NCBI GenBank assembly: GCA_024642325.1 | Contig: JAHEBI010000098.1 | Location: 1-7,701 of the forward strand | Direction of reading: 5' to 3' | DNA from: Eudoraea sp. | Lineage (GTDB): Bacteria > Bacteroidota > Bacteroidia > Flavobacteriales > Flavobacteriaceae | DNA length: 7,701 bases | In this document: positions 1 through 6,746 of the stretch, in pieces | Layout: each line of letters begins with the position of its first letter | How positions within the stretch are numbered: position 1 is the stretch's first letter | The notes under the pieces: generated by a model | The model's input: the letters and a program-made list of their open reading frames with translations, nothing else | The model's database searches: none | What the model was told of the DNA's origin: nothing | Translations under genes and position numbers: made by a program

Positions 1-1415
1 TTAAAAACATCATATACTTTGTTATTTTTCTTTTTATTTTGGACACGGCCAAAACCTATTTTTGGTTTTCATCCCCCCATTACAGAATATACCTCCTTCT
101 TGAGGCCATATTAGTAGCGGCAACTCTACTTTACTTTACCTATCCTTATTTGAAAACAAGAAAGTTATTCCAAAATCAGTTCGGTGGCTTTTTGATAAGA
201 CTTACTCCAGTGGTCTATCTTTTGTTAATCATCTCCATTGTCTCAAATATTTTAGGATATACAAACCTTACAGACCTGACAATAAAAATATGCACTCAGA
301 GTAGTGAATTAACCATCGTCTTTTATGCTATTTGGAAAATGACCAAAGGAATTACCTTGGGTGCTACCCACCGTAATTTTAGCAGAAGAGAGAATTTCGA
401 TCCCATAAAAAAAAGGACTCTCGAAAACAAAATATTGCAAATCTTAAAGGTCTGTGTTACCATATATTGGGCTTTCTATTTTCTTAAAATGATAGATCTG
501 TTAAGACCTTTTTCAGAGTATATCAATAGTATTCTTACTGAACCTTACAAAGTGGGAAGTATTACCTTTACCCTGGGCGTTATACTTACATTTATTGCTA
601 TCCTTGTGGTTTCGTTTCTTATTACCAGTTTCATATCATTTCTCTTAGACGGCAAAGATGTTGACTTTAAAATAGTGAAACTTCCAAAAGGAATTCCCGC
701 AGCCATATCATTGGTAATCCGATATTTTATTCTGGCTTTTGGTATTGTATTGGCTCTTTCTTCCCTTGGTATAGATTTAAGTAAATTTAATTTAATGGCA
801 GGTGCCTTAGGTTTAGGTATTGGTTTTGGGTTGCAAAACATTATATCCAATTTTATTTCCGGCATAATATTAGTTTTTGAAAGGCCCATTTTACCTGGGG
901 ATACCGTAGAAGTCAACAATTTGCTTGGTACCGTAAATAAAATAGGTGTACGTTCATCACGTATAAGTACATATGATGGTGCAGAAGTAGTTGTTCCAAA
1001 TAATAATTTAATTTCAAATGACCTCATAAACTGGACACTTTCTGACACTATTAAACGAATTGAAATAGTGGTAGGAACTACATATAAGTCAGACCCCAAC
1101 GAGATTATTAAAGTTTTAACGGAGGTTGCCAATGAGCATAAGGATGTTCTGAAAACCCCTCCTGCAAGAGCTCTCTTTACAGATTTTGGCGAAAGTGCAT
1201 TAAACTTTAAAGTGCTTTTTTGGGTTCATTTTGAAAATGGCTTACAAACAAAAAGTGATGTATCCGTTGCCATTTACAACAGATTTAAAGAACTCGATAT
1301 AGAAATCCCTTTCCCTCAAAGGGTAATTCATATTCCGCAGGGAAATAAAAACATCCCCAGGGCAACTAATAAGATAGTGCCGACAGACGATCAAAAACCT
1401 AATCAAAATTCTTAA
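1..1415 (+). CDS. MscS-family mechanosensitive ion channel, 5'-partial
   Basis: Inner-membrane channel of the MscS superfamily, which releases solutes when membrane tension rises during osmotic downshock. The reading frame has no stop back to base 3, and the codons before the TTG at 39 encode a hydrophobic stretch (NIIYFVIFLFIL). The TTG is therefore probably internal and the gene begins upstream of the window. About 470 residues are visible. Several hydrophobic helices precede the conserved core. Bases ~786-884 encode the pore-lining helix with closely spaced Gly/Ala (AGALGLGIGFGLQNIISNF). The beta-domain follows: ERPILPGDTVEV, then GTV, then the family signature VVVPNNNLISNDLINW (~890-1040). 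The C-terminal alpha/beta cytoplasmic vestibule runs to about 1340, ending with FPQRVIHIP and a short polar tail. The extra N-terminal helices fit the larger MscS relatives rather than the three-helix E. coli MscS. Family assignment is firm; the subfamily and true start are not visible. Confidence 0.93.
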   Translation, partial: KNIIYFVIFLFILDTAKTYFWFSSPHYRIYLLLEAILVAATLLYFTYPYLKTRKLFQNQFGGFLIRLTPVVYLLLIISIVSNILGYTNLTDLTIKICTQSSELTIVFYAIWKMTKGITLGATHRNFSRRENFDPIKKRTLENKILQILKVCVTIYWAFYFLKMIDLLRPFSEYINSILTEPYKVGSITFTLGVILTFIAILVVSFLITSFISFLLDGKDVDFKIVKLPKGIPAAISLVIRYFILAFGIVLALSSLGIDLSKFNLMAGALGLGIGFGLQNIISNFISGIILVFERPILPGDTVEVNNLLGTVNKIGVRSSRISTYDGAEVVVPNNNLISNDLINWTLSDTIKRIEIVVGTTYKSDPNEIIKVLTEVANEHKDVLKTPPARALFTDFGESALNFKVLFWVHFENGLQTKSDVSVAIYNRFKELDIEIPFPQRVIHIPQGNKNIPRATNKIVPTDDQKPNQNS

Positions 1416-1465
1416 AAGGAAATTTGGCTTCTCCGGAATTATTAAAACATATTAATTATTTAACT

Positions 1466-2647
1466 ATGAATAATAAAAGTTTAAAAAGAATGAATTTCCT
1501 TTTGCTGCTATTGCTTTTTTCTGCGCTTATTTATGCGCAGAAACCCAGGGCACGGGATTTGGGGATACCTTTCGCTGGTACACCCGGGTATTTTAATGCG
1601 ATAACAGACGTCCTGGGGGTGGAAGTGGGTCACAGTACCATCATTTCTGGAAACGATACTAATATTGCTGGTAAAGGCGCGGTACGAACAGGTGTCACGG
1701 CAATTTTCCCAAGAGGTAAAAAATTTAGTCCGGTTTACGCAAACTGGTATAGCCTTAATGGTAACGGAGAAATGACAGGCACAACCTGGGTCACAGAATC
1801 CGGCTTCCTGGAAACTCCAATAATGATAACTAACACCAATAGTGTTGGAATAGTGAGGGATGCCGTATTAAAATGGTATGTAGACACAGATTGGTATCAC
1901 GGTGAAGACTGGTGGTATACCTATCCCGTGGTGGCTGAAACCTATGACGGTTTTCTCAATGATATATATGGTTTTCATGTAAAAGAAAAACATGTCCTGG
2001 AGGCCATTAATAAGACATCTTCCGGGAAAGTTGAGGAGGGGAATGTTGGTGGTGGCACAGGAATGAGGTGTTTAGGTTTTAAAGGAGGCATTGGAACATC
2101 TTCCCGACTTGTAAACATAAAAGATTCAATATACACAGTAGGAGTATTGGTACAATCCAATTTTGGATCCAAAAAAAACCTTACGATTGCTGGGGTCCCG
2201 GTTGGCGAAGAACTTAAAGATACGCTTAATTATGAATTAAAAATGGCCCCTCGTTCCAGACAGAAGGAAGGAGATGGTTCCATTATAGTTATTGTAGCCA
2301 CAGATGCCCCTCTGCTCCCACATCAATTGAAGCGAATTGCTCAAAGAGTTCCGCTGGGCATCGGAATAGTAGGTGGGCGAGGCAGTAATGGCTCCGGGGA
2401 TATTTTTCTTGCGTTCTCTACGGCAAATGAAAAAGCTTTTAACCGTGATAATACGGTGATAGTGCAAACTTTTTCCAATGACCTGATCACACCATTTTTT
2501 GAAGCAACGGTTCAATCTGTGGAAGAGGCCATAATTAATGCCATGGTTGCAGCGGAGACCATGGAAGGAAATAATGGCAACAAAGCATATGCGTTGCCCC
2601 ATGACCTGCTAATACAGATCCTGAAAAAGTACAAAAGAATTGATTGA
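1466..2647 (+). CDS. secreted S58 (DmpA/BapA-type, P1 family) aminopeptidase
   Basis: Predicted Ntn-type autoprocessing peptidase of MEROPS family S58, related to L-aminopeptidase/D-esterase DmpA and beta-aminopeptidase BapA, removing N-terminal residues from small peptides. I chose ATG 1466 (393 aa). An in-frame TTG at 1424 would add 14 residues ahead of a good signal peptide, although AAAGGAAA lies just before it. Residues 1-24 are Lys/Arg-rich, then Leu-rich, ending LIYA before Gln25, so export to the periplasm is likely. Family landmarks follow in order: RARDLGIPF near the mature N-terminus, TNTNSVG, PVVAETYDGFLND, GNVGGGTG, QSNFG (Asn232, probable oxyanion residue) and GDGS. Ser272 follows Gly271 and is the expected nucleophile exposed by self-cleavage into two chains. 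SNGSGD places Ser310 and Asp312 at +38 and +40 from the nucleophile, matching the spacing I recall for BapA Ser288/Glu290. Mature length (~369 aa) fits DmpA. The true substrate cannot be told from sequence. It starts 50 bp after the channel gene. Confidence 0.92.
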   Translation: MNNKSLKRMNFLLLLLLFSALIYAQKPRARDLGIPFAGTPGYFNAITDVLGVEVGHSTIISGNDTNIAGKGAVRTGVTAIFPRGKKFSPVYANWYSLNGNGEMTGTTWVTESGFLETPIMITNTNSVGIVRDAVLKWYVDTDWYHGEDWWYTYPVVAETYDGFLNDIYGFHVKEKHVLEAINKTSSGKVEEGNVGGGTGMRCLGFKGGIGTSSRLVNIKDSIYTVGVLVQSNFGSKKNLTIAGVPVGEELKDTLNYELKMAPRSRQKEGDGSIIVIVATDAPLLPHQLKRIAQRVPLGIGIVGGRGSNGSGDIFLAFSTANEKAFNRDNTVIVQTFSNDLITPFFEATVQSVEEAIINAMVAAETMEGNNGNKAYALPHDLLIQILKKYKRID

Positions 2648-2772
2648 GATTAATCAAAGGAAGCCGCATTTCTCATTTTTAATCAGCTTAAAATACAACA
2701 AGGAAAGATCATTGAAAACACCCCAAAAAACCATTTCGAACGAATAAGGGAAATCTAAAAAAAGATAAGTCA

Positions 2773-3351
2773 ATGAATGATCAAAACTTAAAGGATATCC
2801 CAAAAATGCATCTTCATATTTCTGCCAAATGCAAAGAAATAGGATTCTCTATGCCATCTGACCTATATATAGGCAGCTTGCTGAAATCGCTTATCACTTC
2901 AAAGCCCAATTCAAACCTGCTGGAACTGGGCACCGGAATAGGCCTCTCTCTATCCTGGATGATAGACGGTATGGATTCTCACTCCAGGTTGATAACTATT
3001 GATAATGATAAAAAACTTATTGATATTTCAAAAGGGTTTTTTGGAGATGACAAAAGAGTAACTATAATCTGCGCAGATGGGGAGGAATGGATTTCGAAAT
3101 ATGATGGAGATAAATTCGACCTAATATTTGCCGATGCCTGGCCCGGGAAATACAGCTTAATTAATGAGACTTTAGATTTAGTAAAAAAGGGTGGATTCTA
3201 CATTATTGATGATATGGCTCCTCAACCTGATTGGCCCGAAGGGCATTCAGAAAAAGTGGCCGAATTAATTGAATATCTGGAGAATAGAGATGACTTTAAT
3301 CTAACAAAGTTAAATTGGTCTACAGGGGTGATTGTTGCAACTAGAAAATAG
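2773..3351 (+). CDS. class I SAM-dependent O-methyltransferase
   Basis: Soluble cytoplasmic methyltransferase of 192 aa with a complete Rossmann-type SAM fold. Motif I is LLELGTGIGLSL (residues 49-60). The acidic residue ending strand 2 is in LITIDND (Asp77). The adenine-side acid is in ICADGEEW (Asp102). The strand 4 motif is FDLIFADAWPGKY (115-127) and strand 5 is GGFYIIDDM (140-148). Asp121 followed by Lys126/Tyr127, and the Asp146-Asp147 pair, sit where small metal-dependent O-methyltransferases (catechol/caffeoyl-CoA type) carry metal-binding acids. I infer a similar chemistry, but the substrate is unknown. It starts at ATG 2773 after a 125-bp gap containing AAGGAAAG and GGGAAAT purine-rich stretches. 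It ends 24 bp before the ATG of the next methyltransferase, so the two are probably one transcript. There is no signal peptide or membrane segment. Confidence 0.85.
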   Translation: MNDQNLKDIPKMHLHISAKCKEIGFSMPSDLYIGSLLKSLITSKPNSNLLELGTGIGLSLSWMIDGMDSHSRLITIDNDKKLIDISKGFFGDDKRVTIICADGEEWISKYDGDKFDLIFADAWPGKYSLINETLDLVKKGGFYIIDDMAPQPDWPEGHSEKVAELIEYLENRDDFNLTKLNWSTGVIVATRK

Positions 3352-3375
3352 AAGTTATTTTTATTGAGCAGTAAA

Positions 3376-4133
3376 ATGGGAAGGATACATTTATTTGAAC
3401 TTGAAGATCAAAGTTGGTTCCCGGCTATTTTAAGAAATTATGGCACGGACTTCCTGCAATTCCTGTCAAATAAAACCAAAATGTATAAGCCGGTTATTCC
3501 TATCATAGAGAGGGGAATAAGGAAAAGTGGAGAAAACCGTATAATCGATCTTGGCTCGGGCGGTGGAGGAGGATTATTATGGTTAAACTCTGAACAGATT
3601 TAAAAATCATATTGACAGATTATTATCCTAATATTCCGGCATTTGAATATACACGACAACTAGCTGATAATTTTGGGTTTGCAACAAAATCGGTTGATGC
3701 CAAAGATGTGCCAAAAGAGTTAAAAGGATTCAGAACCATGTTCCTATCCCTGCACCACTTCAAACCAAAAGACGCCCAACAGATTTTACAGAACGCGATA
3801 GACTCCAAGGCTTCAATAGGAATATTTGAAGGGCAGGAACGAAGTCTTCCAAGTTTACTGGCCATGTTTTTTTCTCCCATATCCGTCCTTCTTACCACAC
3901 CCTTTATCCGTCCTTTTAAAATTGGGAGAATCCTCTTTACTTACCTAATCCCTATTGTCCCTTTATTTGTATGGTGGGACGGGATAATTTCCTCATTGCG
4001 CACCTATTCCGTTAGGGAAATGAAAGAGCTCGTAGAACAATTAGAGAATAAAGATAGTTTTGATTGGGAAATAAGTAAAATCCGGTCAGGTCCCGGAATT
4101 ATTCTATACCTGCTGGGAACGGCAAAAGAATAG
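3376..4133 (+). pseudogene. second class I SAM methyltransferase, frameshifted
   Basis: Two adjacent reading frames encode the two halves of one methyltransferase. The 5' half (ATG 3376 to the stop at 3601-3603; TTG 3364 is an alternative start) encodes a leader with LRNYGTDFLQFL and ends in SAM motif I, IIDLGSGGGGGLLWLNSE (Asp58). The 3' half is in the frame one base back. It is open from 3594 to the stop at 4131-4133 and opens with DLKIILTDYYPNIPAFEY, which is the strand 2 segment and acidic residue expected directly after motif I. It continues with MFLSLHHF (strand 4 region) and FEGQERSLPS (strand 5 region), then hydrophobic segments around FFSPISVLLTTPF and TYLIPIVPLFVWWDG, and ends GPGIILYLLG. 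Neither half alone makes a SAM fold. The spacer between motif I and strand 2 looks a few residues short, so a small deletion of 3n+1 bases, or a one-base insertion, is likely. Both halves are otherwise undamaged, so the lesion is recent or a sequencing error. An intact form would be about 250-260 aa. Substrate unknown; the hydrophobic C-terminal half suggests membrane association or a lipid-like substrate. Confidence 0.8.
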
Positions 4134-4163
4134 TGCTATGAAAATAAAGACACAGGAAAGAAC

Positions 4164-4186
4164 TACTTTTAAAACCTCTACTTTTA
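4164..4186 (+). repeat. direct repeat TACTTTTA x2 upstream of the patatin gene
   Basis: TACTTTTA occurs at 4164-4171 and again at 4179-4186, 20-42 bases before the patatin ATG. Each copy resembles the Bacteroidota -7 element (TAnnTTTG) apart from its last base. No TTG lies at the expected distance upstream, so I do not call a promoter. A third copy at 6553-6560, just after the patatin gene, suggests this is simply a common A/T-rich word. Confidence 0.25.
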
Positions 4187-4205
4187 TCAAAATAGAAACT
4201 AAACC

Positions 4206-6530
4206 ATGTTCAGAAAATACTCTATAGTGATCTTCCTTGTGCTTTTAATGGGAATCCCTCTATTTCTTTCAGCACAGGAAAAAAAACCAAAAGTTGTTGT
4301 GGTATTGAGTGGTGGCGGGGCTAAAGGAATAGCTCATATTCCATTGATTCAAACCCTTGATTCTTTGGGAATTGTCCCCGACCTTGTAGTGGGAACCAGC
4401 ATGGGTAGTATCGTTGGTGGTTTATACGCCATGGGTTATAGCGGTGACAGTATTGCTGATATAGCCAGGAATGCCAACTGGGATGTTCTATTAAGTGGCG
4501 ATATTAGTCTGTCTGATGTTAGTGTAGAGGAAAAAAGTGAATTTAACAGGTATCTGGTAAATTTAGGTTTGGAAAAAGGAAAACCAAAAATAAACAGTTC
4601 ACTCATAAATGATCATAAGCTAAGAGAATTTTTATCTACCCTCGCCTATCCTGTTTATTACATTAATGATTTTGACAGTTTATCCATCCCCTTCAGAGCT
4701 ATAGCCACGGACCTGGTAAATGGCAGGGAAGTGGTCATAAGTGGCGGATCTATGATGCTCGCTATGAGGGCAAGCATGTCTATTCCCAGTATTTTTAAAC
4801 CTGTGCCTTATAACAATACGCTTTTAGTTGATGGAGGCATACTCGATAATTTTCCAACGGATATTGCTAAAGAAATGGGGGCGGACATTATTATAGGAAG
4901 TGATGTTGGTGGCGGCATGGCACCAATTGAAAAGTTGGATAATATTGCCACAATTTTGTTTCAAACAGGAATGTTGACCAGTAATCTTAAGAATCCGGAG
5001 AACAGGAAACTATGTGATATACTCATAGATCATATCCCAAATTTAAGTTATTCTACAGGAGATTTTTCAAAAAGTAACGAGATCTACGAAGAGGGCAAAA
5101 TTGCAACACTTCAGAATACAGATGCCTTAGTAGCTCTGGCTGAAAGGTTAAAAAAATATCCCCAAAGAAAACATGAGCTTCCCTATATGGAACCTGAATT
5201 TATTTTAGACACAATAATCTATAAAAATATCAGCAACGCCAATATGGATCTTGTGAAGGCAAGAACCAATGTTGAAACGGATAAAAAATATACGCCCAAA
5301 GAATTTATAGCAGGCATAGACAGGGCAATGGGAACCAATCTTTTTAGTCAAATTACCTATACGCCGGTTATTCTGGATAATAATCGAGGAATAGAAATTA
5401 CTGGTTTGGAAAAGTCCAAACATCAGCTAAAAGGATCCTTGCATTACGATGGATACAGAGGGGTTGGCTTAATTTTGAATTACACAGGAAGAAATATTAT
5501 TGGAGATGCCTCCAGGTTTCTTATTACCCTGGATGTTGCAGAACAACCCGGTTTTAGAATTCAGTATCAGAAAAATTTTGGATCGTATAAAGAATGGTGG
5601 TGGCGATCCGAACTTTTTGGGGAGCAATTAAAACAAAAAATTTATTTGAATGGCGAAGCTGCAGATAATATAAAATACAATTACTTCTTATTTGATAATG
5701 AGATAAATAAAAATATTAATTCATTAAACAGTTTTATTGGTATTGGCATCAACTACAATTACACCGAAATAAAACCCGTTATTAACCCGGATATTAACGA
5801 TAATATACTGTCTCTCAAGGATTATTTTTATAATAATACTGAGGTTTATATCCATTATTTACGCAATACACTTAATAGTGTTTTCTTCCCTACAAAAGGT
5901 TCATATTTTAAAGTAAAACTTGGAAGGTCTTTATTTAATGATGTTAATCTTTCTTATAGTGATAATACCATTATGGATGTTAATGGAAAGACTAACGGCT
6001 ATACAAAACTAAAAGTGGAGCTGGAGAAGCGAATTCCTTTTCAATCAAAAATTACCGGAGTTGTTGGTGGGTCTTTTGGTTTTATTCTTGAAGATGAATT
6101 GCAATCCAATGACCTCTCCTTTACAGATTACGGATATGCCGCGAAATACTTTTTAGGTGGAAATATAATAACCCCCAATAAAGAAAACTATTTGTTCCCG
6201 GGATTGCGTCAGGATGAATTAAATGTAAATCAATTCATCAAACTAGATCTTGGACTTCAGTTAAATCCGATAAAAAATATTTTTATTACTCCGCACTTTA
6301 ATATGGCTTCTGTTGGTTTTACTGATTTTGATGAATACATAAAAGATGCATTTTCCCCCAATGGAAACTGGCAGGAAAATTTTGAGACAAGCTTATTGCT
6401 TTCGGCAGGAGCAACTTTCTCTTATAATTCACTTCTGGGGCCGGTTAATTTTGATGTGTCCTGGGTAAATAATATCGATAAAATCAGATTGACTTTCAGT
6501 ATAGGTATCCCCTTCAACCGGTCCAATTAA
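4206..6530 (+). CDS. patatin-like phospholipase with POTRA and outer-membrane beta-barrel (type Vd, PlpD-like)
   Basis: Predicted outer-membrane lipid acyl hydrolase of 774 aa. Residues 1-23 form a signal peptide (hydrophobic core, LSAQ at the cleavage site). The patatin domain spans ~28-310. The oxyanion loop is SGGGAKG (35-41), the nucleophile elbow GTSMG has Ser65, and the catalytic-dyad aspartate is Asp209 in LLVDGG, followed by DNFPTDIAKEMGADIIIGSDV. All catalytic elements are intact. Residues ~332-400 look like a POTRA domain (YTPKEFIAGIDRAMGTNLFSQ, then GIEITG). From ~405 to the end the protein alternates polar and aromatic residues as in a BamA/Omp85-type barrel (surface-antigen family). 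It includes YIHYLRNTLNSVFFPTKGSYF, LGGN, the segment LLGPVNFDVSW, and a final strand LTFSIGIPF. This is the PlpD-type two-partner-in-one (type Vd) design, in which the barrel exports or anchors the lipase. ATG 4206 follows a 72-bp A/T-rich gap after the broken methyltransferase. Whether the patatin domain faces out or stays tethered is not visible. Confidence 0.93.
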   Translation: MFRKYSIVIFLVLLMGIPLFLSAQEKKPKVVVVLSGGGAKGIAHIPLIQTLDSLGIVPDLVVGTSMGSIVGGLYAMGYSGDSIADIARNANWDVLLSGDISLSDVSVEEKSEFNRYLVNLGLEKGKPKINSSLINDHKLREFLSTLAYPVYYINDFDSLSIPFRAIATDLVNGREVVISGGSMMLAMRASMSIPSIFKPVPYNNTLLVDGGILDNFPTDIAKEMGADIIIGSDVGGGMAPIEKLDNIATILFQTGMLTSNLKNPENRKLCDILIDHIPNLSYSTGDFSKSNEIYEEGKIATLQNTDALVALAERLKKYPQRKHELPYMEPEFILDTIIYKNISNANMDLVKARTNVETDKKYTPKEFIAGIDRAMGTNLFSQITYTPVILDNNRGIEITGLEKSKHQLKGSLHYDGYRGVGLILNYTGRNIIGDASRFLITLDVAEQPGFRIQYQKNFGSYKEWWWRSELFGEQLKQKIYLNGEAADNIKYNYFLFDNEINKNINSLNSFIGIGINYNYTEIKPVINPDINDNILSLKDYFYNNTEVYIHYLRNTLNSVFFPTKGSYFKVKLGRSLFNDVNLSYSDNTIMDVNGKTNGYTKLKVELEKRIPFQSKITGVVGGSFGFILEDELQSNDLSFTDYGYAAKYFLGGNIITPNKENYLFPGLRQDELNVNQFIKLDLGLQLNPIKNIFITPHFNMASVGFTDFDEYIKDAFSPNGNWQENFETSLLLSAGATFSYNSLLGPVNFDVSWVNNIDKIRLTFSIGIPFNRSN

Positions 6531-6568
6531 TAGGTCTCAGGTTTATGAAGTGTACTTTTAATCAATTC

Positions 6569-6600
6569 CCGAACTAATTTTTCGGCACCCTGTTTTTTTT
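6569..6600 (+). terminator. weak hairpin followed by T8, possible terminator of the patatin gene
   Basis: CCGAA (6569-6573) can pair with TTCGG (6581-6585) around a 7-base loop, and a run of eight T lies at 6593-6600. It sits about 40 bases past the patatin stop. The stem is only 5 bp and the T run starts 7 bases after it, so termination by this element alone would be inefficient. Confidence 0.3.
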
Positions 6601-6604
6601 GGAT

Positions 6605-6634
6605 GATAACCTAAAAAAGTAGGTTATCCGTTTT
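6605..6634 (+). terminator. 9-bp perfect hairpin with short T tail, probable terminator
   Basis: GATAACCTA (6605-6613) and TAGGTTATC (6620-6628) form a perfect 9-bp stem with a 6-base loop AAAAAG, followed by CG and four T (6631-6634). It lies 75 bases after the patatin stop and over 110 bases before the next start, the place where an intrinsic terminator is expected. The T tail is short and the stem has only three G-C pairs, so the call is moderate. Together with the preceding T8 it may act as a two-part stop. Confidence 0.45.
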
Positions 6635-6677
6635 ATGCACTTTACCTAAGACATTCCAACATAGGACCTGCAAAATA

Positions 6678-6691
6678 ATGCTTTAAAGCAT
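6678..6691. promoter_or_regulatory. 14-bp perfect palindrome, candidate operator of the GH109-type gene
   Basis: ATGCTTTAAAGCAT reads the same on both strands and lies 55 bases upstream of ATG 6747, a usual place for a dimeric regulator to bind. A shorter palindrome, AAAGCTTT (6736-6743), overlaps the region just before the start codon. No clear Bacteroidota -33/-7 promoter could be placed around it, and no regulator gene is in the window, so the role is inferred only from symmetry and position. Confidence 0.35.
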
Positions 6692-6746
6692 CCCGCCTTT
6701 TCATCAAAAAACTGTAAATTACCTCTTTGGTTCCAAAAGCTTTAAG

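Larger units (their letters stand above)
6531..6746. other. intergenic region between patatin and GH109-type genes
   Basis: A 216-base A/T-rich gap without a credible gene on either strand. Its first half carries the two candidate termination hairpins. Its second half carries the 14-bp palindrome and the leader of the next gene. TACCTCTTTGG at 6720-6730 is a loose resemblance to a Bacteroidota -7 box (TAnnTTTG) with wrong spacing. No Shine-Dalgarno sequence is visible before ATG 6747, only TTTAAG. Confidence 0.6.

Noticed and set aside
545..1132. 195-codon open frame on the minus strand inside the channel gene
   Set aside because: Lies wholly antisense to the most conserved MscS core, and its translation shows no recognisable domain; it is a shadow of the real frame.
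2237..2602. 121-codon minus-strand open frame inside the S58 peptidase gene
   Set aside because: Antisense to the catalytic region of a clear family member, with no motif of its own.
2640..2657. Inverted repeat TTGATT-GAGATT-AATCAA over the stop codon of the S58 gene
   Set aside because: Only a 6-bp stem with a single G-C pair and no T run after it, so it is too weak for a terminator.
2648..2772. 125-bp gap before the first methyltransferase checked for a promoter or small RNA
   Set aside because: No TAnnTTTG box, strong hairpin or repeat was found.
3594..3612. Programmed ribosomal frameshift joining the two methyltransferase halves
   Set aside because: No clear X-XXY-YYZ slippery heptamer, no obvious downstream structure, and the spacer appears shortened, which points to an indel; kept only as a remote alternative.
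4138..4227. 29-codon + strand frame from ATG 4138 overlapping the patatin start
   Set aside because: Very short, polar, no recognisable motif, no ribosome binding site, and it overlaps the patatin signal peptide; chance open frame in A/T-rich spacer.
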